Assembly (NCBI GenBank): GCA_019057385.1
Contig: JAHQJS010000007.1
Span: 649,685 to 713,684, forward strand
Reading direction: 5' to 3'
DNA from: Candidatus Borrarchaeum weybense
GTDB taxonomy: Archaea > Asgardarchaeota > Sifarchaeia > Borrarchaeales > Borrarchaeaceae
Length of the DNA: 64,000 bases
Part shown: in pieces, positions 1 to 7,987 of the stretch
How positions within the stretch are numbered: the stretch's first letter is position 1
How the letters are laid out: the number at the start of each line of letters is the position of its first letter
Notes under the pieces: model-generated
Databases searched by the model: none
What the model was told of the DNA's origin: nothing
What the model saw: only the letters and a program-made list of their open reading frames with translations
Program-made: the position numbers and the translations under genes

Positions 1-69
1 CGAAGGAGAAAAAGCGGGCTAACTGCCCCCATCCAGTACCGAATGTTTCTCAAAAGTATGAAATTCTGG

Positions 70-160
70 ATGGCGATGAAGTCCTCAATAATAGAGGATG
101 GAGGCTACCTCCCGATTCCTGGTAGGGAGGGGTTGTCCTTGCTGGACAAATTAAAAGCGC
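70..160 (+). repeat. possible solitary TnpB-type element end
   Basis: The stretch contains GAAGTCCTC followed by two complementary blocks, CCTCCC and GGGAGG, and then GGGGTTGTCC. The order resembles the better-supported solitary ends at 29739-29777 and 58521-58563 (GAAGTC, hairpin, GG then TTCAC or TGTCAC). The match is loose and the left part of the window is cut off, so this could also be a plain hairpin or terminator. No protein-coding gene is visible in 1-237. Confidence 0.3.
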
Positions 161-237
161 CCTTCCCCTGTCTGACTATCAACATATGGTAACGTATATG
201 AAGATATGGCAAGGTATCGTGACCAGGTGAACTTATT

Positions 238-327
238 TTGCAGAGTACTGTCAAAAAATGGCTAGAATTTTAAGGATACGGATTTATACAACCAGACACA
301 GGCGGAGAAGACGTTTTTATACACAAT
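238..327 (+). pseudogene. truncated cold-shock protein gene copy
   Basis: A broken paralogue of the intact cold-shock gene at 772-969. It keeps an SD-like AGGTGA, the TTG start and about 30 codons that align with the functional copy (reading QSTVKKWLEF, stop, GYGFIQPDTGG, then EDVFIHN). A TAA at 271-273 replaces the AAA lysine codon. Similarity stops abruptly after the HN codons at 327, so more than half of the gene is missing. It is best read as a tandem duplicate decayed by a nonsense change and a 3' deletion. From 332 a different frame stays open for about 80 codons without a recognisable product; nothing else is apparent up to 771. Confidence 0.8.
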
Positions 328-771
328 TGTCTTTCGTCTATTAAAAAGATTTGGAACTTGCGATATTGTAACAATTAATGAATCTCAACCAGAATGTGAT
401 CGTCAATTGGAAAGCTATAAGCCCCTACAACGTTTGCATAGGCTATCAGTTCAGCTTCTCATACATGAGGGAGATTTGTTTCAGATCAAACAAATAATTT
501 TCTTCTTTTCAATTCTAAATATTTTGAAAGAAAAGAAAAGGAGAAAAGACGCACCACTTTTATTCCTTTGACTTTGTCCTACTTTCCTTTGGATCCCCAT
601 CTTTCTGAGTTTCGCGTTAGGATTCTAGTTTCAAATAAGAACTAAAATTTCTCGTTACAACCAAAGGATTTAAAAGAGCTGCCTCGCATATGAACGAAAA
701 AGAGTTTTTTTATTGACATTTTAGTTGACTTTTTTTGTTGATTTAGTTCGTTAAGTGGAGGTGAATTTGTT

Positions 772-969
772 TTGCAGGGTACTGTCAAAAAATGGCTAGA
801 TTTCAAAGGATTCGGATTTATAAAACCAGATACAGGTGGAGATGACATTTTTATCCACAATTCAGAAATAAAAGGTGCACATGATCTGAAAGAAGGACAA
901 AAAGTCGAATTCGACGTAGAAGACTCATATAAGGGTCCGAAAGCCACCAATCTCAGAATAATTGAGTGA
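772..969 (+). CDS. cold-shock domain protein (CspA family)
   Basis: A single cold-shock (OB-fold) domain of 65 residues, the usual length of bacterial-type Csp proteins, which bind single-stranded nucleic acid and act as RNA chaperones. RNP1 is seen as KGFGFI (residues 11-16) and RNP2 as DIFIH (25-29). The start is TTG at 772, fixed by a strong SD (GGAGGTGA, 757-764). Csp genes are patchy in archaea, so ancient acquisition from bacteria is plausible. A decayed copy lies about 530 bases upstream on the same strand, so the gene was once duplicated here. Family certain; the cellular trigger is not shown by the sequence. Confidence 0.93.
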   Translation: MQGTVKKWLDFKGFGFIKPDTGGDDIFIHNSEIKGAHDLKEGQKVEFDVEDSYKGPKATNLRIIE

Positions 970-1543
970 AGCTGGCTTTAAAAACATTGTAAAGCCTTCC
1001 GCAATGTGAATATGTCGAAGATTAATAGAATGGAAGGAAGGATATTCTGACGTTCATTTTTCTGAAAATTAATTCACATCGTACTAACCGCATTAATTGG
1101 TAGCTCTATTGAAGAGGTGCACACTGAGAAAGAGTATTTCTGTGCCAGTCGGTCCAGAAGGTTCCTTTTTCAGTTTCACCGGTTTCATAGAATACTTTAG
1201 TGCGGCCATTGTATTTTCTTTTTCTAATTCTTTTTTCCCTCAACTCAATTATACGAAATAAAGTGGATTTTAAATAGGATAAATTAGAACATATGTTCAA
1301 AGAAATTTGAAGCTCATTTGAGTATAGTGCATTTATCATTTACAGAGACGTAATAGTTTTACACGAGCTCTATTCCATGTATTTCCATTGAGCAATTGCG
1401 TAGTATAGGTTTGAATTCTAATGCTATAAGTTTAAATTGATTGTATGACACTATCAGATAACTTTGACTAAGGTAATAACTAAATGTTTTTAAAGACATG
1501 ATCAGCATTCCAGTTAGGCATTCCAATTTGGAGGTTAATGAAC

Positions 1544-2266
1544 ATGGGAATGGAGCCAGGTATGGGATATGATAGTGCGATAACTATCTTCTCTCCAGAT
1601 GGGAGATTGTTTCAAGTTGAATATGCGATCGAGGCAATAAGACGTGGAACTACTGCCATTGGAATGAAAGTCAAAGGAGTGGGTGCGGTCTTAACGGTTG
1701 AAAAGCGAGTTCTCAGCAGACTTGTGGTCCCAGAGAGCGTCGAAAAAATATTCAAAATTGATGAGCATATTGGTGTCGCGATTGCGGGGCTGACTGCAGA
1801 TGCGCGTGTCCTAATCAACCAAGCGAGGATCAATGCACAAATGCACAGGCTAACGTATGATGAACCAATTAACGTAGAAGTCTTAACACGGGAAATTGGA
1901 GATTTAATGCAGGTATATACCCAATATGCAGGTGTAAGACCTTTTGGTGTTAAACTATTGATTATGGGAGTAGATGATAATGGAACTCAATTATTTTCGA
2001 CCGATCCAAGTGGTACCTATTTTGGAAATCTAGCGGCAGTAATTGGTGCAGGTGAACAACAGGCTTTAGAATTGCTAGAGAAAGACTATCAACCGGATTT
2101 AGATTTGGATGGGATGATATTGTTGTCATTAAGAGCGTTAGAACAGGTGATTGAGTCTGAACTTGATGCAACAAAGGTTGAAATTACGGTAATCACTGAG
2201 GATGAACGGAAACTTAAGAATCTCACTGTTGAGGAAATCACTAACTATATTAAGAGAAAGACATAA
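1544..2266 (+). CDS. psmA: 20S proteasome alpha subunit
   Basis: Alpha-type subunit of the archaeal 20S proteasome, forming the outer rings that gate entry to the proteolytic chamber. The N-terminal alpha signature is present (GYDSAITIFSPDGRLFQVEY, residues about 8-27), and there is no N-terminal catalytic threonine, as expected for alpha rather than beta subunits. About 240 residues, the normal length. The SD GGAGG at 1530-1534 is only three bases from an ATG at 1538 and nine from the ATG at 1544, so 1544 is preferred. The neighbouring genes are not proteasomal. The gap 970-1537 holds no convincing gene. Confidence 0.97.
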   Translation: MGMEPGMGYDSAITIFSPDGRLFQVEYAIEAIRRGTTAIGMKVKGVGAVLTVEKRVLSRLVVPESVEKIFKIDEHIGVAIAGLTADARVLINQARINAQMHRLTYDEPINVEVLTREIGDLMQVYTQYAGVRPFGVKLLIMGVDDNGTQLFSTDPSGTYFGNLAAVIGAGEQQALELLEKDYQPDLDLDGMILLSLRALEQVIESELDATKVEITVITEDERKLKNLTVEEITNYIKRKT

Positions 2267-2392
2267 CTATGCCAGCAAATAATTTCAAAAGACCTTCGTT
2301 TTTTCAGTTCTCTATTCTGTTCCATACCAGTCTCTTGCTTTTTTGAGAACTTTAAAATGCAGAATGGTTTAACTGAAATATAGTGAAGAAAA

Positions 2393-2701
2393 TCAGTCGA
2401 TATCTACATAAATTATGTCAGTTTTTTGAGACACGGACACTGAGAAATTGTTTGGCGTAATGTGGTAGAAATTCGTGACGAGTTGTGGTAAACAAAAGAT
2501 AAATGCATTCTTAGTCTCTTTTACATCAATTTTATCATTCCAAATGCTTTTTTGAGCCATATCTTGTGACTTTTCAAGACTAATCGCTATTGTCTCTTTG
2601 GAAAGCATGTAAAGATACGCAGAAGTCATCATTGGAATTTCTTTGAACATGTCTTTTGGTACTTCTATTTCATTTATTTCCATCTCGATAATTCGTGTCA
2701 T
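2393..2701 (-). CDS. hypothetical small protein, second gene of a two-gene cassette
   Basis: A 102-residue protein with no family I recognise. It is rich in beta-branched and acidic residues, has no signal peptide and no obvious membrane segment. It begins five bases after the end of the 97-residue gene 2707-3000 on the same strand, so the two are almost certainly cotranscribed. Two small proteins in tight tandem are typical of toxin-antitoxin modules, but nothing in this protein identifies it as an antitoxin. Confidence is for it being a gene. Confidence 0.6.
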   Translation of the reverse strand: MTRIIEMEINEIEVPKDMFKEIPMMTSAYLYMLSKETIAISLEKSQDMAQKSIWNDKIDVKETKNAFIFCLPQLVTNFYHITPNNFSVSVSQKTDIIYVDID

Positions 2702-2706
2702 TTGAA

Positions 2707-3000
2707 CTACTCCTTGGTCACATGGACTCCATATACAATAAATTCTCTTATTAAGTTATTATATGTTTTCTCTCTTACGAATATCTCCACCAAGAATGGT
2801 TTTCTATGTCCTTTTTTGAATTTTAAGATTAACCTAAATGATCCATCTGGAAGATATTCTCTTTCCTTTATTGAGGAATATAGTACTCGTCTTTTGATAT
2901 ATCCCTCTGAAACCCCATCCTTCTCATGTTGCGAAACTTGAATAGGTGCTTTTCCCGCTAGGCGTACATATTCAAATGGAACTTCACGCTTGTTCATCAA
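2707..3000 (-). CDS. hypothetical small protein, possibly DUF4258-like
   Basis: A 97-residue protein that leads a two-gene unit with 2393-2701. The second half (GSFRLILKFKKGHRKPFLVE and following residues to the end) has the alternating strand pattern of DUF4258-like small proteins, which often occur in toxin-antitoxin pairs; this is a weak resemblance by eye. No catalytic motif is visible. It is divergent from the carbamoyltransferase gene at 3161, with about 160 bases between them that would hold both promoters. Confidence 0.55.
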   Translation of the reverse strand: MMNKREVPFEYVRLAGKAPIQVSQHEKDGVSEGYIKRRVLYSSIKEREYLPDGSFRLILKFKKGHRKPFLVEIFVREKTYNNLIREFIVYGVHVTKE

Positions 3001-3160
3001 AGTCTCACCTAGTATCTTGAGGATTGGTAATTCATCTTTGTCTATTGTCTATATTACCTCGTCGTTATTTATAATTTAATCAATATTTATTAAGTGACTC
3101 TTTGTATAGATTTTCTCTATGGAATGAAAATACCCTGATATTGAGTATTGAGGGAACCAT

Positions 3161-4153
3161 ATGGATTTCTTCCGATTATCTAAGAAAGACCTAATCACGA
3201 CCCAGGAATGGTCCATGAACGACATCAACGCAGTTCTTGAGTGGACTCGCTATTTAAAGGAAAGTTATTACAAGGGTGATAAACCAAAACTTCTACCTGA
3301 CAAAACATTTCTGATGCTTTTTTATTCTATATCAACGCGAACGCGCATTTCCTTCGAGACAGCGATGACCGAACTGGGGGGACACGCCCAATTCGTGGAG
3401 TCTAAAACGACCCTACTAGACGCAGGCGAGTCTATCAAGGACACGGCAAAAGCGATGGCAAGGTATGCACAAGGCATTGGAATACGCCTATTAGAGCCAA
3501 GTGTTGGAAACAAAGTGATCCGAGAATACGCTAGCCACGTAAAAATACCAGTCATTAATATGGCTGATGACCGTTTTCACCCCTGTCAAGGACTTGGCGA
3601 TATATTTACCATTATAGAAAAGATGAAAGAGATAAGAAACAAAAAATTTCTGGTTACCTGGGCTAATTCTAACAACCCTCGATCCTGGTGTAGTGTCCAA
3701 AGCGCGATTCTAATTGCCACTCGTTTTGGAATGGACGTAACGCTGGCATATCCCTCTGAACATTTTGCTTTAGAGCCCACTGTAATTAACTGGTGCAAAC
3801 AAAACGCAGACGAATCTGGAGGCACATTTGAAATCAGTAATGATTTGCAGGATGCCTATAATTCAGCTCATGTGGTATTTCCACGTAATTGGATGACTGC
3901 TGAGGCCTTTGAAATTGGGATAGAACGAGAACTAGAGTTGTATAAGAGATACAGCGACTGGATATGCACCTCAGAGTTAATGGCGTCGACTGAAAAAGCG
4001 TTATTCTTGCACTCTATGCCTGTGTTTAGAGAAGAAGAGGCTACATCTGAAGTAGTAGATGCCCCATATTCTGTAATCTATGATCAAGCTGAGAATAGGT
4101 TGCATGTTCAAAAAGCAATACTTTCTTTAATGATGGGGGGTATGCCTTCGTAG
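3161..4153 (+). CDS. knotted-type carbamoyltransferase (YgeW/AOTC-like)
   Basis: Member of the aspartate/ornithine carbamoyltransferase superfamily, which transfers the carbamoyl group of carbamoyl phosphate to an amino acceptor. The carbamoyl-phosphate motif STRTR (about residue 57) and HPCQ (about 140) are clear. The ornithine-specific DxxxSMG loop is absent; a tryptophan/proline-containing loop (VTWANSNNPRSW, about 165) and HSMP in place of HCLP resemble the knotted branch (YgeW, N-acetyl- or N-succinylornithine transcarbamylases). 330 residues, full length. No other arginine or pyrimidine gene lies nearby, so the amino substrate cannot be named and calling it argF would be unsafe. Confidence 0.85.
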   Translation: MDFFRLSKKDLITTQEWSMNDINAVLEWTRYLKESYYKGDKPKLLPDKTFLMLFYSISTRTRISFETAMTELGGHAQFVESKTTLLDAGESIKDTAKAMARYAQGIGIRLLEPSVGNKVIREYASHVKIPVINMADDRFHPCQGLGDIFTIIEKMKEIRNKKFLVTWANSNNPRSWCSVQSAILIATRFGMDVTLAYPSEHFALEPTVINWCKQNADESGGTFEISNDLQDAYNSAHVVFPRNWMTAEAFEIGIERELELYKRYSDWICTSELMASTEKALFLHSMPVFREEEATSEVVDAPYSVIYDQAENRLHVQKAILSLMMGGMPS

Positions 4154-4269
4154 ATTTAACCCAAAAATCGTTTTTAAATGAATATATTAGAATAACAACG
4201 GTTCTTGCCTTCAGGAAAAGTATTTTAAACACGAAAAATTCAGTTATGCAACTATTGGAGTTGATGTTA

Positions 4270-4428
4270 ATGAATGAATTCAAAGGAACATGTCCCCGAT
4301 GTGGGAGTACAAGTTCTGTTGACTTAGGAAACCCAACCATACCTGTTGGAAAAACTCGACAAGCACGCGTTAATGTCAGAGAATGCACAAAATGTAAACT
4401 CGTGTATTATGAGGCTTATCAAGAATAG
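4270..4428 (+). CDS. small zinc-ribbon protein
   Basis: About 52 residues with one zinc ribbon: CPRC near the N-terminus and CTKC about 30 residues later, which would form a single treble-clef or ribbon zinc site. The start at 4270 (MNEF) is chosen because a GGAG motif at 4257-4260 lies nine bases upstream; an in-frame ATG at 4246 has no such site. Proteins of this size and type are common in archaea and usually bind nucleic acid or a protein partner, but the role is unknown. It follows the carbamoyltransferase gene by about 115 bases on the same strand. Confidence 0.75.
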   Translation: MNEFKGTCPRCGSTSSVDLGNPTIPVGKTRQARVNVRECTKCKLVYYEAYQE

Positions 4429-4713
4429 TATTTCTTAATGCAATTACATCTGCAATATTTTACATTTTTCATTATTTTTTGTTTTATTTTGATTTAACTC
4501 AATGCTATTTTGAATACTTCAGGCCATAGATGATATTTGAAACTATAGAAACTAGATGTAGTTATTATCAAAGGCAAGCTCAACCATTCTTGCCTCGAAA
4601 AACTTAGATAATCAAAATTAAATCTTAGGTATGAGTTTAGGGATTACCAGAATTATTTTTACCCTCTGAGTGTTGCGCACATTCATTTCAGATCGTGAAA
4701 ATGCCTTGTCTGA

Positions 4714-4777
4714 TTACAATTTGAAACGTTGTTTTTTTACAATTTGAAATATTGTCTGATTACAATTTAAAAAGAGC
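4714..4777 (+). promoter_or_regulatory. three direct repeats with 23-bp period, candidate operator
   Basis: Three copies of TTACAATTTGAAA-like sequence begin at 4714, 4737 and 4760, exactly 23 bp apart (about two helical turns). The first two read TTACAATTTGAAACGTTG and TTACAATTTGAAATATTG; the third diverges after TTACAATTT. The flank TGTCTGA precedes copies one and three. They lie upstream of the gene at 4859, whose N-terminus looks ribbon-helix-helix-like, so an autoregulatory operator is a reasonable inference. The rest of 4429-4858 holds no visible gene. Confidence 0.6.
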
Positions 4778-4858
4778 GTAAGAGTAATAAGTTCACATTC
4801 ATACAAAAGAATACAAATAAATTACAAATAGTCACAAAGATATAGGGGGATGTAAGTT

Positions 4859-5398
4859 ATGAGTGCGCCTAACTATGTTAAGAAGGTAGTCACAATTCCT
4901 AATGAAGTCTATGAGAAATTAATAACTTTCAGGAATGATAACGAGCTTTTCTCTCATTTCTGTCATCGAGTCTTTGCATTATTTCTAGAAAGAAGTCAAT
5001 TGGCTGACTTCGACCGTATTGGCATTTCAAAAGATGCCTTCACCAAATTAATTGAAAATTATCCCAAAGAAAAGATTAATGAACTCATTCCGTCGCTTGA
5101 AGCTTGCTTAGAAACTGCTTTAGGGAAAAAAATTGACACTATGGATTTACAGAGAGAGATAGTTCCCTACCTAAAAAGAGTTATTGTTCACGTAGATAAT
5201 ATCTGCAACGTGTTCGATTTTAACTTCTTAGGGGGCAAAAACGAATTTCAAGTGTTTTGTACTTCCAAAGCTAAGGATAAGTATGTCGATTTCTGGACCG
5301 ATTATTTAGCAGCATTTTTCAATGCTAGAGGCTATAGTGTATTAGACAAAGACAAAAAAACAGGATATTTGTACATACACTTCAAAAAAGACAAGTAG
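4859..5398 (+). CDS. hypothetical protein with possible ribbon-helix-helix N-terminus
   Basis: 179 residues, family not recognised. Residues 5-45 (VKKVVTIPNEVYEKLITFRN and following) have the strand-helix-helix pattern of MetJ/Arc-type DNA-binding proteins. The rest is a mixed alpha/beta domain ending in strands (GYLYIHFKKDK). The start is an ATG preceded by a GGGGGATG purine stretch. Three 23-bp-spaced repeats upstream (4714-4777) would suit a dimeric repressor controlling itself. It sits next to the IscB element, but whether it belongs to it is unknown. A sequence-profile search of the N-terminal 50 residues would settle the fold. Confidence 0.6.
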   Translation: MSAPNYVKKVVTIPNEVYEKLITFRNDNELFSHFCHRVFALFLERSQLADFDRIGISKDAFTKLIENYPKEKINELIPSLEACLETALGKKIDTMDLQREIVPYLKRVIVHVDNICNVFDFNFLGGKNEFQVFCTSKAKDKYVDFWTDYLAAFFNARGYSVLDKDKKTGYLYIHFKKDK

Positions 5399-5472
5399 AT
5401 CTTGTATTACGCCGTAATTTCATTATAGTGAATTTGTGATTTTGTAAACTACCTCACATCTCCCGCCTCTGG

Positions 5473-5496
5473 AAGCCCCTACCCTTTAGGGTGGGG
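5473..5496. repeat. IscB element end, downstream hairpin repeat
   Basis: A 24-base sequence identical to 6959-6982. It folds as CCCC, a bulged T, ACCC, a TTTA loop, then GGGT and GGGG. An outer six-base inverted repeat (GCCTCT at 5465-5470, AGAGGC at 5502-5507) extends the hairpin at this end only. Subterminal imperfect hairpins in direct orientation are what the TnpA transposases of IS200/IS605 elements recognise. Confidence 0.85.
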
Positions 5497-5514
5497 AGGA
5501 AAGAGGCGTTTAGA

Positions 5515-6717
5515 CTAACTTAAGTTAAAAAATAATCCTTTCCCATATTTAACCAACTCTACTTTTTTGATAGCTACGCTTTTGTCTTTTCCATTAACAT
5601 TTTTTAAAATAACTCGCTTTCCAAGACAATGAGTCCCTTTTACTCTATACGTTCTACCCTCAAACTTTACAAGATCATACGGTTGTAACGGGTATCTCTG
5701 TCTTCTAATAGACGGTTTGAAACCTTTTCTATTCAATTGGAGTGAACGATTATTGCGCCGCACCTGAATAACCTCATACGGTCTACACCGTGGTTGTGTT
5801 GTGCCTCCCGCAATGACAAACGCATCATTAACATGCGACTTTTCCAGTCCTAAATTGTTACGCTGGTATTTGGTGACGTATCCGTAAGTATGCTCTGCAC
5901 CTAACTGTTCTACTAGCCTCCAACGAATGTTATTAATACATGCTGGTGCTTTAAGTGGCGTCTTTGCCTGCTTTTGTATGTGTGGATAGCCAAACTCCTC
6001 TGCGGTCTTATCTCCCTTCTTTAGATTACAGTTCCTACATGATATCGTCAAATTCGACACTCGGTCTGTGCCACCTCTACTTTTCGGGACGATATGCTCG
6101 ACTTCTAAGGGCACGTTTGTGTTACCACAATAGGCGCACTTTCGTCCCCACTTATCCAATAGATATTCTTTGACTTCGTAGCCCTGTAGCTCGCCCTGCT
6201 GATATGCTACGCCTGTAATTTCTGGATGTCGCATTTTCTGTGTGTCGAAATTCGCAGTCTCTATCCTTTTGTAAGTTATAGGAAGTAGCGTTGCAAGTGT
6301 TTCAACTAATCGAATATGTGAGTCATGCCTATGCTGAGTACTAGGGGCTAACCATCCTTCAGGACGTTTACGATTATCAAATCGAGGTGGGCGATACCCT
6401 AATCTGCCTCTACGCGTTCTACGATACCTCCGCTTTTCTTCAAGCTTGTTAGACACATCCTTGCGCAAGTTTAACGTCCCACTGATGACTTCTAACGTAT
6501 CGGTCTTGGCACTAAATCCAATATTCGTAAATCCGATATCCACTCCTAATTTAATCAGTTGTGTCGCCTCTCCAGTGGCATAGTTCAACTGAATGGTGAA
6601 AGGACACCGTTTTACAACTGTAGCCTTTCCTTCTTTTAACAACCTCTTTCCGTTATGTTGTGTGGTAGGCATGAGCGGTTGCCCCCTCATGTTTACCACA
6701 TAGATAGGTACTCTCAA
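5515..6717 (-). CDS. iscB: IscB RNA-guided nuclease (RuvC with HNH insertion)
   Basis: IscB is the ancestral relative of Cas9 and cuts DNA guided by an omega-RNA. This 400-residue protein has every expected part: the PLMP domain (PLMP at 14-17), RuvC-I (GVDIGFTN, D60), an arginine-rich bridge helix (about 94-113), RuvC-II (IETANFD, E153), an inserted HNH domain (C194/C197, EHIVPKS with H208, N222, C227/C230) and RuvC-III (SHVNDAF, H295 and D298). All catalytic residues seem intact. The TTG start at 6717 follows a GGAGGA SD at normal spacing. There is no tnpA or cas1/2 nearby. Archaeal examples of IscB are uncommon relative to bacterial ones. Confidence 0.95.
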   Translation of the reverse strand: MRVPIYVVNMRGQPLMPTTQHNGKRLLKEGKATVVKRCPFTIQLNYATGEATQLIKLGVDIGFTNIGFSAKTDTLEVISGTLNLRKDVSNKLEEKRRYRRTRRGRLGYRPPRFDNRKRPEGWLAPSTQHRHDSHIRLVETLATLLPITYKRIETANFDTQKMRHPEITGVAYQQGELQGYEVKEYLLDKWGRKCAYCGNTNVPLEVEHIVPKSRGGTDRVSNLTISCRNCNLKKGDKTAEEFGYPHIQKQAKTPLKAPACINNIRWRLVEQLGAEHTYGYVTKYQRNNLGLEKSHVNDAFVIAGGTTQPRCRPYEVIQVRRNNRSLQLNRKGFKPSIRRQRYPLQPYDLVKFEGRTYRVKGTHCLGKRVILKNVNGKDKSVAIKKVELVKYGKGLFFNLS

Positions 6718-6985
6718 GTCCTATCTCCTCCTTTAACTGATGTTAAAGTCGGTTGGTTCTCTTCGCCAAGGTTATCAGTCAGTACTCTACGATGATCACT
6801 GAGCGTTTCCTCTCTGTTTAAACCACCGTTTACAGAGCAAGGGACTAGAGAAGCATCCCTTGGTGTGTTCTTTAACTCTCCTGATAACGTAGATACCGTC
6901 ATACACTATATGACCTCTCTTAGGCTAATCAACTAATTGCTCTCAGGTCTCACGACCCAAGCCCCTACCCTTTAGGGTGGGGTAA
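6718..6985 (-). ncRNA. probable IscB omega-RNA
   Basis: The 270-base non-coding stretch immediately upstream of iscB, read on the minus strand, matches where IscB guide RNAs lie. It opens with the CCCC/GGGG terminal hairpin (6959-6982), continues with several complementary blocks, and ends with a perfect CTTTAAC/GTTAAAG stem (tetraloop TGAT) just before the GGAGGA that serves iscB. The 3' portion, with CTGATAACC followed by a hairpin and AAGGAGGA, resembles the conserved 3' part of known IscB guide RNAs. The guide would come from flanking sequence upstream of the hairpin (just above 6985). A 62-codon open frame here is taken to be accidental. Confidence 0.7.
6959..6982. repeat. IscB element end, upstream hairpin repeat
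   Basis: Identical over 24 bases and in the same orientation to 5473-5496. It marks the omega-RNA side of the IscB element. The hairpin would be the first structured segment of the guide RNA after its 5' guide. Confidence 0.85.
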
Positions 6986-7068
6986 TTGACATTAATTCTT
7001 ATCCAGTGCTATAATGCGTTGTTTTGACCATTAATGATTCAAAAAAACACAGAAATTAAATGCAGAAA

Positions 7069-7800
7069 TTATTCAATAGCCAGCTTAGGGTTGATTTTTA
7101 CCGCCCTTTTAAAGCATTCATCAGCTTTCTTAATATCGTCTAATTCTTTATAAGCGACTGCAAGGTTACTCCATGCATCTGCAAACTCGGGGTCAATTTC
7201 AACTGCTTTCTTAAAATTCCTGATCGCGTTTTTATGCTCACCCAACTCAGAATAAGCTAATCCTATGCATACCCAGGCAGTTGCAGCCAGCGGATCGATC
7301 TCAACAATCTTCTGAAAACTCTTAAGTGCCTTCTTATGTTCATCTAATTGTCCATAAGCCACCCCTAAGTTATACCAGGCATCCACATCTTCAGGGTCAA
7401 TTTCTACCACTTTTTTAAAACACTCTACCGCTTTTTCATGGTTTCCTAATTCTCCGTAGGTGCCTCCTAGATTGTACCATGCATCTTCGAACTCAGGGTC
7501 AAGTTTTACTGCCTTTTTATGGTATTTGATGGCATTTTTATAATCACTGAGTCTTCTATAGGTCTCACCTAGGTTAGTCCAAGCCCATGCGAACTCAGGA
7601 GCGATTTTTACAGTTTTTCTATAACAAACAAGTGCAGCATCATGCTCGCCTACTTCGCCATACGCTATACCCATGTTGTACCATGCCATTGTGTGGTTTT
7701 GATCGACCTTTAATGCTTTCTTGAATTCATCTATCGCTTTTTGGTGGTGACCTTGATCTAAGTGCTCAGTTCCTCTTTCAAAATGATCTTCCGCAGACAT
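7069..7800 (-). CDS. TPR repeat protein
   Basis: About 243 residues made almost entirely of seven 34-residue tetratricopeptide repeats (pattern AWYNLG..Y..LG....A...F.K...IDP), which form a superhelical protein-binding scaffold. No catalytic domain, signal peptide or membrane segment. The start at 7800 (MSAEDHFERGTEHLDQGHHQ) is preferred over the open frame up to 7881 because the two paralogues in this cluster begin with the same motif (MSAEEYNERGNEY, MSEPDYNARGNEY). It is the last gene of a minus-strand group with a zinc-ribbon protein, small unknowns, a VWA protein and two more TPR proteins. The partner is unknown. Confidence 0.9.
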   Translation of the reverse strand: MSAEDHFERGTEHLDQGHHQKAIDEFKKALKVDQNHTMAWYNMGIAYGEVGEHDAALVCYRKTVKIAPEFAWAWTNLGETYRRLSDYKNAIKYHKKAVKLDPEFEDAWYNLGGTYGELGNHEKAVECFKKVVEIDPEDVDAWYNLGVAYGQLDEHKKALKSFQKIVEIDPLAATAWVCIGLAYSELGEHKNAIRNFKKAVEIDPEFADAWSNLAVAYKELDDIKKADECFKRAVKINPKLAIE

Positions 7801-7987
7801 TTCTAACCCTATGCAGACTGATAGAAACACATCTTCAACTTCTGATAGATAAACTTTGTTTATAAAAGTGAGAATCTGCATCTATAGGCGAGCTGGGATA
7901 GTTCAAAGAGTTGATGAGTTTAGTTCCTAATACCGAACTTTAAATGCAAGAACAGATCACAAAAAAGGAAAAGAAGACTCAGAGGAA

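Larger units (their letters stand above)
5440..6995 (-). mobile_element. IscB (IS200/IS605-type) element without TnpA
   Basis: A mobile unit consisting of an intact iscB gene (5515-6717), a probable omega-RNA directly upstream of it (6718-6985) and matching hairpin repeats at the two ends (5473-5496 and 6959-6982, same orientation, as in IS200/IS605 ends). At the upstream end the element sequence follows TTAC when read on the minus strand. There is no TnpA transposase in the unit or the window, so movement would depend on a transposase elsewhere. Exact termini are inferred from the hairpins and could be off by a few tens of bases. Confidence 0.8.

Noticed and set aside
642..950. 102-residue frame opposite the cold-shock gene
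   Set aside because: Antisense shadow of a well-supported gene with a strong SD.
1106..1339. 77-residue frame on the minus strand in the gap before psmA
   Set aside because: No SD, no recognised family, unusual composition. It could be a transposase scrap (YNGRTKVFYETGETEKGTFW) but nothing supports that.
3161..4153. Assignment as ornithine carbamoyltransferase argF
   Set aside because: The SMG loop and HCLP motif of true ornithine enzymes are missing.
6714..6902. 62-residue frame upstream of iscB on the minus strand
   Set aside because: It lies over the probable omega-RNA, has no family resemblance and no SD; the frame is better explained as open by chance within a structured RNA.
5473..6982. 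CRISPR array suggested by repeated 24-mers
   Set aside because: Only two copies separated by 1.46 kb containing a gene; they are element ends, not array repeats.
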